From assembly GCF_000022085.1 (NCBI RefSeq), contig NC_011894.1, forward strand, positions 5,168,001 to 5,232,000: a stretch of DNA of 64,000 nucleotides, written 5' to 3'. Below the pieces are notes generated by a model. The model was not told the DNA's origin. It did no database searches and worked only from the letters and a program-made list of their open reading frames with translations. The position numbers and the translations under genes are program-made. This document shows positions 1-6,822 of this stretch, one piece after another. Source of the stretch: Methylobacterium nodulans ORS 2060. Lineage in GTDB: Bacteria; Pseudomonadota; Alphaproteobacteria; Rhizobiales; Beijerinckiaceae. How positions within the stretch are numbered: position 1 is the stretch's first letter; each line of letters begins with the position of its first letter.

Positions 1-1119
1 CCGCCGATAGGCCCGTTCGGTGGCGTCTCCCACCATGTGCGCCAGGGCCGCTTCGATCACCTCGCGCGGATGGTCAGTCTCATCCGCGGCCCAATCTCGA
101 AATGACGACCGGAAGCCATGGGCGGTGATGTCTGGATATTTCGCCCGGCGCAGCAGGGCCGCGAACACCATATCGGACAGCACCGTGTCATTGCGGCTTG
201 GGAAAATCAGACCCTCCGCGTCCGGGGCCTCCAAGTGTAGTTTGGACAGGATCTCAACAGCGCGGGCACAGAGCGGCACGCGATGCGGCCGCTTCGCCTT
301 CATCCGTTCCTTCGGCACAGTCCAGAGCGCGCCCACCAGATCCACCTCGGCCCAGGTCATGCCGCGGACCTCGCCGGACCGGGCCGCCGTGAGGATCAGC
401 AGCTCAAGCGCACGCGCGGTCTGCGCCTCGCGCTGGCGGATCTCGGCGACAAAGGCCGGCACTTCCATATATGGGAGCGCGTTGTGATGCCCGCGCTGGA
501 GCTTACCGGCTCGCGGCAACAGGACGTCGAGATGCCCCTTCCACCGGGCGGGGTTTTCGGGCCCGCGGTGTCCTGCCACCCGGGCGGCATCCAGGATGCG
601 CTCGATGCGGCCGCGCAGCCGGCGCGCCGTCTCGGCCTTGCTGTGCCAGATCGGTCGCAGCACCGCCAGCACGGCTTCCGTGTTGACATCCGCGACCGGC
701 ATTGCCCAGAGCGATGCCGCCTGCACCTCAAGGGTCTGCCGCCACTGCCGGCGATGCGCGGCGTTGCGCCACGCCCGCTCGCGATCGGTCATGTAGACCT
801 CGGCGACCTCGGCGAACGTGATCCGGTGGGGTGGCGGCTCATCGCTTGGTGGGGCGCGCCTGGCGTCAATCGGATCGACCCCACCAGCGACCTGAGCCCT
901 GGCTTCAGCGGCGAGCTCGCGGGCGCGGGCGAGCGGCACGGACAGGACGGGCCCGAGGCCCATCTCGCGGCGCCTGCCGGCCATCCGATAGAGAAAGACC
1001 CAGCGCTTGCCGCCGGCCGGATCCACGACAAGATAGAGGCCGCCGCCATCAGCGTGTCGGCCCGGCTCCGTCAGCGTCTGGACACGCCGCGCCGAGAGCT
1101 TGTTGACCTCCCGCCCCAC
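1..1119 (-). CDS. Tyrosine recombinase (phage/island integrase), 3' end outside window
   Basis: Site-specific integrase of the DUF4102-Arm/P4 type that would insert and excise an island at the adjacent tRNA gene. The minus-strand frame is open from about 1155 to the left edge. It begins with the family-typical segment VNKLSARRVQTLTEPGRHAD and continues HADGGGLYLVVDP. Three catalytic motifs are visible: ARSGEVRG (first Arg, about residue 245), HGFRSSF (His-x-x-Arg, about 333) and LAHMVG...AYRR (last His and the nucleophile Tyr, about 360). I chose GTG at 1119 because it puts VNKL at the position usual for the family; an in-frame ATG at 1155 follows a TGA and would add 12 residues. Only the last few tens of residues appear to be missing. 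It lies 150 bp from the 3' end of tRNA-Ser on the same strand, so the island lies to the left. Confidence 0.9.
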   Translation of the reverse strand, partial: MGREVNKLSARRVQTLTEPGRHADGGGLYLVVDPAGGKRWVFLYRMAGRRREMGLGPVLSVPLARARELAAEARAQVAGGVDPIDARRAPPSDEPPPHRITFAEVAEVYMTDRERAWRNAAHRRQWRQTLEVQAASLWAMPVADVNTEAVLAVLRPIWHSKAETARRLRGRIERILDAARVAGHRGPENPARWKGHLDVLLPRAGKLQRGHHNALPYMEVPAFVAEIRQREAQTARALELLILTAARSGEVRGMTWAEVDLVGALWTVPKERMKAKRPHRVPLCARAVEILSKLHLEAPDAEGLIFPSRNDTVLSDMVFAALLRRAKYPDITAHGFRSSFRDWAADETDHPREVIEAALAHMVGDATERAYRR

Positions 1120-1155
1120 CGCACCCCACCATTCGCCCCATCGGCGCCCCACCAT

Positions 1156-1265
1156 TGTGGTGCCGAACCATCACCGTCGGTGCACGGTATTGGGCCTTAT
1201 GTGGCTGATCTGCAAGGGGATGGGTGCGGTCAGTCACCGTCAGTGAATGATGGTGAATTGACTAT
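1156..1265. promoter_or_regulatory. Integrase-tRNA gap with a 12-bp imperfect direct repeat
   Basis: This stretch lies between the integrase start and the tRNA 3' end, where an attachment core and integrase arm sites would be expected. TCACCGTCGGTG at 1171-1182 recurs as TCACCGTCAGTG at 1234-1245 (11 of 12 identical). A role in recombinase or excisionase binding is inference from position; the matching attachment site would lie outside the window. Confidence 0.35.
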
Positions 1266-1355
1266 TGGCGGAGAGGGAGGGATTCGAACCCCCGATGGAC
1301 TTGCGCCCATGCCGCATTTCGAGTGCGGTGCATTCAACCGCTCTGCCACCTCTCC
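1266..1355 (-). tRNA. tRNA-Ser (anticodon CGA)
   Basis: A 90-nt class II tRNA read on the minus strand. The 7-bp acceptor stem is GGAGAGG pairing with CCTCTCC, followed by discriminator G and an encoded CCA at 1268-1266. The anticodon stem CCGCA/TGCGG encloses loop CTCGAAA, giving anticodon CGA, which decodes UCG. The T arm contains GGTTCGAATCC and a long variable arm is present, both as expected for serine tRNA. Its 3' end is the likely integration target of the adjacent integrase. Confidence 0.97.
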
Positions 1356-1458
1356 GGCGCCGCGCTTCGCGTCGCAGGCGGGCGCCTTTAACACGGCTTT
1401 GCGGCGGCTCACAAGCGCCGATCGCAAATTTCGGTGCGATCGCGCAATCTCACAGAAC

Positions 1459-1641
1459 TCATGTGCCGGCCGATCCGGCAAGGCTGATGCGCCGACCCGT
1501 TGCCATGTGGGGCTCGGCGGCCTGGGCCGGCCGGTTCCGGGACTGCACAACGAGCGCCGTGCGGGCCGCGATTTCCGCGGCGGTCGCATCAACGGTCTCG
1601 CCGCTGCGTCGGCAATGGCGGCCCCAGCCGGGATATTCCAC
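1459..1641 (-). CDS. Possible small protein, 60 aa, unknown
   Basis: Not recognised. A minus-strand frame starts with GTG at 1641 behind GAGGTTCGAG and reads VEYPGWGRHCRRSGETVDAT, then AEIAARTALVVQSRNRPAQA, ending in SLAGSAGT. The composition looks more protein-like than the neighbouring shadow frames, and the GETVDATAAEIAAR segment could form a helix. No domain is evident. It sits alone in the 410-bp gap between tRNA-Ser and the cupin gene. The rest of the gap (1642-1765) is comparatively AT-rich and shows no other ORF. It may not be a gene. Confidence 0.35.
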   Translation of the reverse strand: MEYPGWGRHCRRSGETVDATAAEIAARTALVVQSRNRPAQAAEPHMATGRRISLAGSAGT

Positions 1642-1765
1642 CTCGAACCTCCCCGCGGATGACGAACAAAAGGTTAAAACAGCTCCCGAAACGAGCAATC
1701 CGCCAACGATCCCAAGTTGGTCGGCGAGAACATCACACAATGTTCGCCCGCCGATCGACGCGACT

Positions 1766-2269
1766 TTACGGATGCCGGTGGATCGGATCGACCCAATAGA
1801 CCGTCTCCGGGGGCTCGACCGGCTCGACATCCGGAAGGTTCACCACCACGGCCTCGTTGTCGGAGCGAACCAGCACGCATTCGAGCGGCTCGTCCGGTGA
1901 CGCGTTGATCTCCTGATGCGGCACATAGGGCGGCACGTAGATGAAGTCGCCCGGCCCGGCCTCGGCAGTGAATTCCAGATGGTCGCCCCAGCGCATGCGG
2001 GCGCGTCCGCGCACCACGTAGATCACGCTCTCCAGCGCCCCGTGATGATGGACCCCGGTCTTGGCATCGGGCTGGATCGCGACGGTGCCGGCCCAGATCT
2101 TCTGCGCACCGACCCGCGCGTGGTTGATCGCCGCCTGCCGGAACATTCCCGGCGTCTGCGCCGTGTTGGGGTCGAGCCGATCGCCCGTGATCACCCGCAC
2201 GCCGTCATGCTTCCAGCGCGGCACCTCCGCGGCGGGTGCGTGATGATGGTCGTGCCTCTCGTCGGACAT
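1766..2269 (-). CDS. Cupin-domain protein, 167 aa
   Basis: A single-domain cupin of unknown substrate. After a His-rich start (MSDERHDHHHAP) the two cupin motifs are clear: motif 1 is GVHHHGALESVIYVVRGRAR with its metal-ligand His and Glu residues, and motif 2 is PGDFIYVPPYVPHQEINA with the last His ligand. A metal-dependent enzyme or a small-molecule sensor are both possible. ATG at 2269 was chosen because GAGAGGAC precedes it; an upstream ATG at 2464 would add about 65 low-complexity residues. A GTTCT-N6-AGAAC palindrome lies 80 bp upstream (2349-2364), so the gene may share a regulator with metNIQ at 57.2 kb. Confidence 0.85.
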   Translation of the reverse strand: MSDERHDHHHAPAAEVPRWKHDGVRVITGDRLDPNTAQTPGMFRQAAINHARVGAQKIWAGTVAIQPDAKTGVHHHGALESVIYVVRGRARMRWGDHLEFTAEAGPGDFIYVPPYVPHQEINASPDEPLECVLVRSDNEAVVVNLPDVEPVEPPETVYWVDPIHRHP

Positions 2270-2348
2270 GACGTCCTCTCCCGGTTCCTCGATGGCATCA
2301 TCCTGCGTCACGCCGCGCCGCCGCGCCAGCGGAAAGGCGCGACGGATC

Positions 2349-2364
2349 GTTCTGTTTAGAGAAC
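2349..2364. promoter_or_regulatory. GTTCT-N6-AGAAC palindrome upstream of cupin gene
   Basis: A 16-bp interrupted palindrome (18 bp counting the flanking C/G pair), read GTTCT-gtttag-AGAAC. The same arms and spacing occur at 2468-2483 and 57092-57107. It lies 80 bp upstream of the cupin start on the minus strand. Use as an operator is inference from the three occurrences. The remaining sequence between the cupin start and the small ORF at 2601 shows no gene. Confidence 0.5.
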
Positions 2365-2467
2365 GACACCTGTGGAATCTCCTGGGCGTCGGCCCTAACC
2401 GAGAGCCTTCGGCGAAGGTTCCTTCTGCACACGCAGTCCCGCAGGGGGCGGCCTGCTCTCTCAAACT

Positions 2468-2496
2468 GTTCTACAGAAAGAACATTCCCGTTGACA
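2468..2496 (+). promoter_or_regulatory. GTTCT-N6-AGAAC palindrome with TTGACA -35
   Basis: The palindrome spans 2468-2483, then 7 nt, then TTGACA at 2491-2496. A 17-bp spacer places a weak -10 (TGATCC) at 2514-2519. The same geometry, with palindrome end to -35 distance of 7 nt and TTGACACG conserved, occurs in front of metN at 57092-57120. It would drive rightward transcription of the two small ORFs at 2601 and 2780. Confidence 0.5.
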
Positions 2497-2600
2497 CGGC
2501 AGGGCTCCTCGCCTGATCCTTCGGGCATTCCCGGCGCGCCGCTCGGCCCGCCGGACGGCCCGTCAGGGCAGCGCCACCCGATACGAGCGGAGACGCGGCG

Positions 2601-2690
2601 ATGCGGCCGATTCCCAACCAAGACGACCGGCTCCGCCGCCTGGTGCGCGGCTGTGCGCGGACGGCCCGCGACCGCTGTCGCGGGGACTGA
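2601..2690 (+). CDS. Possible micro-ORF, 29 aa
   Basis: Not recognised. ATG at 2601 behind CGGAGACGCGGCG opens MRPIPNQDDRLRRLVRGCAR and ends RDRCRGD. It is very basic, with an amphipathic Arg/Leu stretch and two Cys. It lies downstream of the palindrome/TTGACA promoter and 89 bp before the 65-aa ORF, suggesting a two-gene transcript or a leader peptide. Evidence for translation is only the ribosome-site-like sequence and context. Confidence 0.35.
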   Translation: MRPIPNQDDRLRRLVRGCARTARDRCRGD

Positions 2691-2779
2691 CGCCCGCCCC
2701 ACTCACCGCCCTGCCTTCAACCGCGCGCCGCTTCGGCGCCGCCCGCCGGCCTCGCGTCGGCGACAGGAGAGTTTTTGTG

Positions 2780-2977
2780 ATGTCTTCCGCGCGCATCGTC
2801 GAGATCGACGAGATCTCCGCCGGCATCGTCGTCCCGGAACCGGGAGGCTTCCGGTTCTTCTCGGCCCATCCGGATTACCACCTGCTGGAGGGCCGAATCT
2901 TCCGCAGCCCGCGTCACGCGACCCGCGCCGCCGAGGAATTGCGGGCAAGCCGCCGCACGAGGCGCCAGCAGCATTGA
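2780..2977 (+). CDS. Small conserved-looking protein, 65 aa
   Basis: No function recognised. ATG at 2780 follows AGGAGAG at good spacing; a GTG at 2777 is also possible. The product begins MSSARIVEIDEISAGIVVPE and continues PGGFRFFSAHPDYHLLEGRI, an alternating pattern suggesting a small beta fold, then a basic Arg-rich helical tail. There are no Cys residues or membrane segments. It is the last gene before a convergent 139-bp repeat (3013-3151). With the 29-aa ORF it may form a unit under the GTTCT-N6-AGAAC/TTGACA promoter. Confidence 0.7.
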   Translation: MSSARIVEIDEISAGIVVPEPGGFRFFSAHPDYHLLEGRIFRSPRHATRAAEELRASRRTRRQQH

Positions 2978-3012
2978 GGCCGACCGGCATCCGCTTCGCC
3001 GGTCAGCCCGGT

Positions 3013-3151
3013 CATACCAGCGGGCCTTGTCGATGATTGTTGGTTCAGTTCTCGAATTCTCGCCAAGCCTCTGCAACAAAGTCTCTGGCGTGGCATCGGA
3101 AATTCGAGATAGGTCAACGGCCCGATGCGTCAGCATCTTGGGCCGTCGGTA
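3013..3151. repeat. Repeat family R-I, copy 1
   Basis: About 139 bp, matching 32211-32350 over its length with point differences. Its ends are ATACCAGCGG and CCGTCGGTA, imperfect terminal inverted repeats compared with the perfect pair in copy 2. Inside, TCTCGAATT and AATTCGAGA face each other, and CAACGGCCC faces GGGCCGT. No ORF is carried, consistent with a non-autonomous palindromic element. Confidence 0.75.
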
Positions 3152-3200
3152 AACGTGGATGCTGGTTCGTCGCAGACAATACGGCAAACTCAAAGGCCTG

Positions 3201-3236
3201 GAGCAGAAGCCGTTCCACCGTGAACGGCTTCTGCTC
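3201..3236. terminator. Perfect 14-bp hairpin after the AarF-family gene
   Basis: GAGCAGAAGCCGTT at 3201-3214 pairs perfectly with AACGGCTTCTGCTC at 3223-3236 around an 8-nt loop. The hairpin abuts the stop codon of the minus-strand kinase gene. No T-tract follows on the minus strand, so it may act as a transcript-end stabiliser rather than a classic intrinsic terminator. Confidence 0.6.
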
Positions 3237-4870
3237 TAGCGGTTGCGCGCGAGGAGCAGGATCCAGCCGATGCCGATCGTGAGCACCAGGATGCCGATCG
3301 TGGCGAAGGCCGGCGTGCCGTGCTCCATCAGCTTCGGGGCGAGCTGCGTCGCAAAGGCCGCCACCACGAGGCCCACCGCGACGCGCGCCGCCGCCCGCTC
3401 GATGCCGCGGGTGAGCTTGTCCATCCCCTTGAGCTCGATCTCCACCGTCACCCGGCCCTGCTTGAGGCGCACCAGCATCAGGTGGACGAGGGTCGGCAGT
3501 TCGGAGGCGGCGCCGTAGAGACCGGCGGCCAAGCCCTCGAACTTGGTCTTCACCTCCTTCATCGAGAAGCGCGTGCGCATCGTGCGCTTCACGGTGGGGC
3601 CTGCCGCCGCGAAGAGATCGAATTGCGGGTCGAGCTGACGCATGACGCCGTCCGCCATCACCAGCCCCTTGAACAGGATGGCGAGGTCGGTGGGCATGGC
3701 GAGGTCGTTCTCCCGCGCCATGGTCATGAAGTCGGTGAGCACGACGCCGAGGTTCAGCGTCGCCCCGGTGTGCCGGGTGACGAAGGCCTGGGAGGCCGCC
3801 TCCAGCCGGGTGAGGTCCGGGTTGCTGGCGCCGGTCCAGTCGAGGAGCACGGCCATCAGCCCGTCGGCATCCTCCTTCAGCATCGCCCCGATGAGGATCA
3901 GGAGCTGGGCGCGGCGGCGCTGCGACAGGCGGCCGACGATCCCGAAATCCACGAAGGCGATGCGGCTGCCCGGCAGGCAGAGCAGGTTGCCGGGATGCGG
4001 GTCGGCATGGAAGACGCCCTCGATCAGGGACATCTGCAGGAAGGCGTCGGTGCCGCGCTGGGCCAGCACCACCCGGTCGAGACCGGCCTCCTCCAGCCGC
4101 GTCAGGTCGGTCGGCGGGATCCCATGGATGAATTCCTGCACGAGGACGCGCTCGGAGGTCCACTCCCAGTAGATTTTCGGGAAGACAATGTCGTCCCGGT
4201 CCGCGAAGAGGCCGGCGAGCAACTCGCAGTTGCGCGCCTCGTTGAGCAGGTCGAGTTCCTCGCGCAGCCCGTTGGCGATGTGCCGCATCTGCTCGTGGGG
4301 CCGGTAGCGGACCATCTCGGGCCATTCGCTCTCCACGATGCGCGAGGCATGCGAGAGGAGGCGCAGGTCCGCCTCGATGATCTTCTGCACGCCCGGGCGG
4401 CGCACCTTGACGATCACCTCCTCCCCGCTCTCGAGGCGGGCGCGGTAGACCTGTGCGATCGAGGCCGAGGCGAGCGGGTTGGTGTCGAACTCGGAGAAAA
4501 TCTCGCTCGGGGGGGCACCGAGATCGGCTTCGAGCTGCGGGCGGATCACCTCCCAGGGCACGGGCGCGACCCGGTCGTGCAGCTTGCCGAGCTCCTCCGT
4601 CCATTGCGGGGCGAGCAGGTCGGCGCGGCTCGCGAGAACCTGCCCGAGCTTGATGAAGGTCGGCCCCAGCGCCTCGATCGCCCGCCGCATCCGCTCCGGC
4701 TGGGACAGGCGGGTGAGGTCGACGGCCGGCGTGCTGCGCCAGGCGAGCCGCGGGATCGCCCTCAGGCCGAGCCGGTCGACGACCTGATTGACGCCGAACC
4801 CGATCAGGATCCCGGCGATCTCCTGGAGGCGCTGACGGTCGCGCGCCGCGACGAAGGCCGTTTTCAGCAT
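3236..4870 (-). CDS. ABC1/AarF (UbiB-like) atypical kinase, 544 aa
   Basis: Atypical protein-kinase-like protein of the family that supports ubiquinone biosynthesis; activity is as a membrane-associated ATPase/kinase. Family motifs are visible in order: the KxGQ-type segment FIKLGQVLASRADLL (near residue 75), the Ala-rich loop ASASIAQVYRA replacing a glycine-rich loop, the ATP lysine in VIVKVRRPGV, the catalytic loop VFHADPHPGNLL and the metal loop FVDFGIVGRL. Two hydrophobic C-terminal segments (GLVVAAFATQL and TIGILVLTIGIGWILLLA) look membrane-spanning. Length is normal for the family. It stands alone, not among ubi genes, so a role in ubiquinone synthesis is likely but not shown by context. 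Several paralogues per genome are common. Confidence 0.9.
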   Translation of the reverse strand: MLKTAFVAARDRQRLQEIAGILIGFGVNQVVDRLGLRAIPRLAWRSTPAVDLTRLSQPERMRRAIEALGPTFIKLGQVLASRADLLAPQWTEELGKLHDRVAPVPWEVIRPQLEADLGAPPSEIFSEFDTNPLASASIAQVYRARLESGEEVIVKVRRPGVQKIIEADLRLLSHASRIVESEWPEMVRYRPHEQMRHIANGLREELDLLNEARNCELLAGLFADRDDIVFPKIYWEWTSERVLVQEFIHGIPPTDLTRLEEAGLDRVVLAQRGTDAFLQMSLIEGVFHADPHPGNLLCLPGSRIAFVDFGIVGRLSQRRRAQLLILIGAMLKEDADGLMAVLLDWTGASNPDLTRLEAASQAFVTRHTGATLNLGVVLTDFMTMARENDLAMPTDLAILFKGLVMADGVMRQLDPQFDLFAAAGPTVKRTMRTRFSMKEVKTKFEGLAAGLYGAASELPTLVHLMLVRLKQGRVTVEIELKGMDKLTRGIERAAARVAVGLVVAAFATQLAPKLMEHGTPAFATIGILVLTIGIGWILLLARNR

Positions 4871-5270
4871 GGATGCATCAGTTCAGCCCGGCTGCCGTGA
4901 GAGTCCAAGCACAATGTCGGGCCGCCGGCGCTGAGCCCTGCGAGGGACGAGACCCGCCGCGCGGTGCGCGATCCGGCGTCGCCCGGCCATGAGGCTTAAC
5001 GCGTCAACGCGGCGGGACTTGGGCGCGGAACGGGCCAAGGTCGCATCGATTCCGTTCGGCGGGACGACACCCTACCGCGGTAGCGCATGGATCCGGCCGG
5101 CACAACGCAGTGGATCCGCGGCGAAGGGTGTCAGCCCGCCGCCTGCGCCTTGCCGACGAGCGCCACGACGCAGCCGGCCTCGCGGCCCTGAGCCTGCGCA
5201 GCCCCTGGGTCGCGTGTCACAGGGCGGAGCGGCGACACAGCCGCCCGCGTGAGCTTGCGTCCATGAGAAA
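4871..5270. other. 400-bp intergenic region, no convincing gene
   Basis: This region separates the AarF-family gene start from the terminator of the repeat-protein gene. The one clear signal is a perfect 12-bp palindrome CTACCGCGGTAG at 5072-5083, a possible operator about 200 bp upstream of the kinase start. A 63-aa minus frame at 5131-5322 lacks protein character and runs into the terminator. Confidence 0.4.
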
Positions 5271-5299
5271 CCCCGCCGTCGGGAGATCCGGCGGCGGGG
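5271..5299 (-). terminator. Intrinsic terminator of the repeat-protein gene
   Basis: CCCCGCCG at 5271-5278 pairs with CGGCGGGG at 5292-5299. On the minus strand the stem is followed by TTTCTC. It lies 45 bp after the stop codon of the secreted repeat protein, on the strand expected for its terminator. Confidence 0.65.
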
Positions 5300-5343
5300 C
5301 ATCGGCAGGATGCGGCCTGCATCCCGCGGTGGCGATCCGCGGC

Positions 5344-6546
5344 TTACTGGCGGCCGCCCGTGGAGCCCTCGGCGCCGCCGGACCTGCCCGCGCCGCCGGT
5401 CTGGCCGCCCGGCGCGCCACTGCGCATGGTGCTGCCGGTGGTCTCGGGCGAGGTGCCGCGGCCGTGGGCACCACTGCGGTCACGCATGCCCTGCTGGGTC
5501 GCCTGCTCGTGGCCGGCGCCGCGGCCCTGGCCCATGCGGTCCTGGCCCGCCCGATCCTGGCTCATGCGGCCCTGCTCGCCGCGCATCCGGTCACGATCCT
5601 GCCCCAGGCGCTGTTCGCCGCGGCTGCGTTCGCTGATCCCACGCGATTCGTCGCGGCGCTCGCTCGTGCGCGCCTCGTCCCGGCCGCTGCGCACCGAGGT
5701 CCGCTCGCTGCCGCGGATGTCGACGCGGTCGTGCCGCGTGCCGCGCACGCTCACGCTGCCCGTCGTCCCCGAGCGCTCCGTGACCACCAGACGGCGGTAT
5801 TCCGGCGAGCCGTAGACGACGCGCTGCCCATGCACCACCACGTAGCGCGGGCCGCCCTTCTTCTCGTGCACCACGAGGCGGCGGTACTCGGGCGAGCCGA
5901 CCCGGACGCGGCGGCCCTGGATCACGACGAACTCCGCACCGGCATGGCGCACGCCGCGCTTCTGGCGCCGCTCGATCACCACGAGGCGGCGGTATTCGGG
6001 CGAACCATAGACCACCCGCTGGCCCGCCACGGTCACGTAGTGCTGGCGGCCGCCAGTGGAGAACCGCTCCTCGCGGCTGCTCGTGCGCACGCTGCGCTCC
6101 TCATGGGTCCGGTGGGTCCGGTCGACGTGCTCGGCCCGGTCGCGGCGCAGGTCACGGCTCTCCTCGCGCCCCGCCCGGCGGGCGTCGCGGTCCCGCCCAT
6201 CCATCCCGGCTTCGCGGTTGCCGCGGGCTTCGCCCGTCCCCCTCTCGTCGCGCGCGCCCATCCGCTGGTCGCCGCCGCGGTCGCGCATCGCGCCCTGCTC
6301 CTGGCGCCCGCCCTGGCCCTCGCGCATCCCGGTCTCGCCGCGAGTGCCCTGCATCTCGCCGCGGACGCTCTGGCCGGCGGAGCGCCTGCCACCGGTTTCA
6401 CCGCCGCGTCCCGCGCTGCTCGACGAGGCGCCCGGCGCGCCGGATCCGGCCGGCGATCCCGCGCCGCCCGTCTGCGCGAACACCGACGTGCTGATCAGCA
6501 GCGCGGCCAGACCAGCGGTCAAGCGGCCCATGGACGACTTGGTCAT
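5344..6546 (-). CDS. Secreted Arg/Gly-rich protein with three SPEYRRLVV repeats, 400 aa
   Basis: Function unknown. ATG at 6546 follows GGAGGAGC and opens a signal peptide (MTKSSMGRLTAGLAALLIST, cleavage near VFAQ). A highly charged Gly/Arg/Glu-rich low-complexity stretch follows to about residue 165. Three copies of a roughly 30-residue unit come next (about 167-255), each built as YVxVxGQRVVYGSPEYRRLV plus a short charged tail; the middle copy reads RRVRVGSPEYRRLVV. A second low-complexity region rich in Arg, Gln, Gly, Met and Asp completes it. The units might be short beta hairpins in an otherwise disordered envelope protein. A precise GGAAC-N16-CGTT sequence lies 34 bp upstream, suggesting control by the general stress sigma factor. 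Confidence 0.8.
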   Translation of the reverse strand: MTKSSMGRLTAGLAALLISTSVFAQTGGAGSPAGSGAPGASSSSAGRGGETGGRRSAGQSVRGEMQGTRGETGMREGQGGRQEQGAMRDRGGDQRMGARDERGTGEARGNREAGMDGRDRDARRAGREESRDLRRDRAEHVDRTHRTHEERSVRTSSREERFSTGGRQHYVTVAGQRVVYGSPEYRRLVVIERRQKRGVRHAGAEFVVIQGRRVRVGSPEYRRLVVHEKKGGPRYVVVHGQRVVYGSPEYRRLVVTERSGTTGSVSVRGTRHDRVDIRGSERTSVRSGRDEARTSERRDESRGISERSRGEQRLGQDRDRMRGEQGRMSQDRAGQDRMGQGRGAGHEQATQQGMRDRSGAHGRGTSPETTGSTMRSGAPGGQTGGAGRSGGAEGSTGGRQ

Positions 6547-6579
6547 GATGCTCCTCCGAAGCTGAAAAAGATGCTCCAA

Positions 6580-6604
6580 AACGTTGTCTGACGAGTATCG
6601 TTCC
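6580..6604 (-). promoter_or_regulatory. Putative EcfG-type stress promoter
   Basis: On the minus strand the sequence reads GGAAC (6604-6600), 16 nt, then CGTT (6583-6580), matching the alphaproteobacterial general-stress sigma factor consensus GGAAC-N16/17-CGTT. It is positioned so that transcription would start about 25-30 nt upstream of the ATG at 6546. Confidence 0.6.
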
Positions 6605-6822
6605 AATCCGCCACAGAAGCTCGACCATATTTCCAAGATCATCTCTCGGCCGTTTCGGCGCTGCACCATCATCGGAACGCTGGCCCTGCGCAGATCGACC
6701 GGACGATCCGTAGGGAGGCTGGGCGGAAGGTCGTTCCGGCGGGCGGGAACCAGCGCGCCCCGGCGGCGTTTCCGGGGACCGTGGCCGTAGGGCTACGTGC
6801 TCTCGGGAGACGCGACGACGAC

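Noticed and set aside
2365..2467. Possible riboswitch upstream of the cupin/small ORFs
   Set aside because: I looked for SAM-II-like and other known motifs and found only a short CTTCGGCGAAGG-type hairpin; not enough for a claim.
5131..5322. 63-aa minus frame near the terminator at 5271
   Set aside because: It overlaps the terminator hairpin, and its composition is not protein-like.
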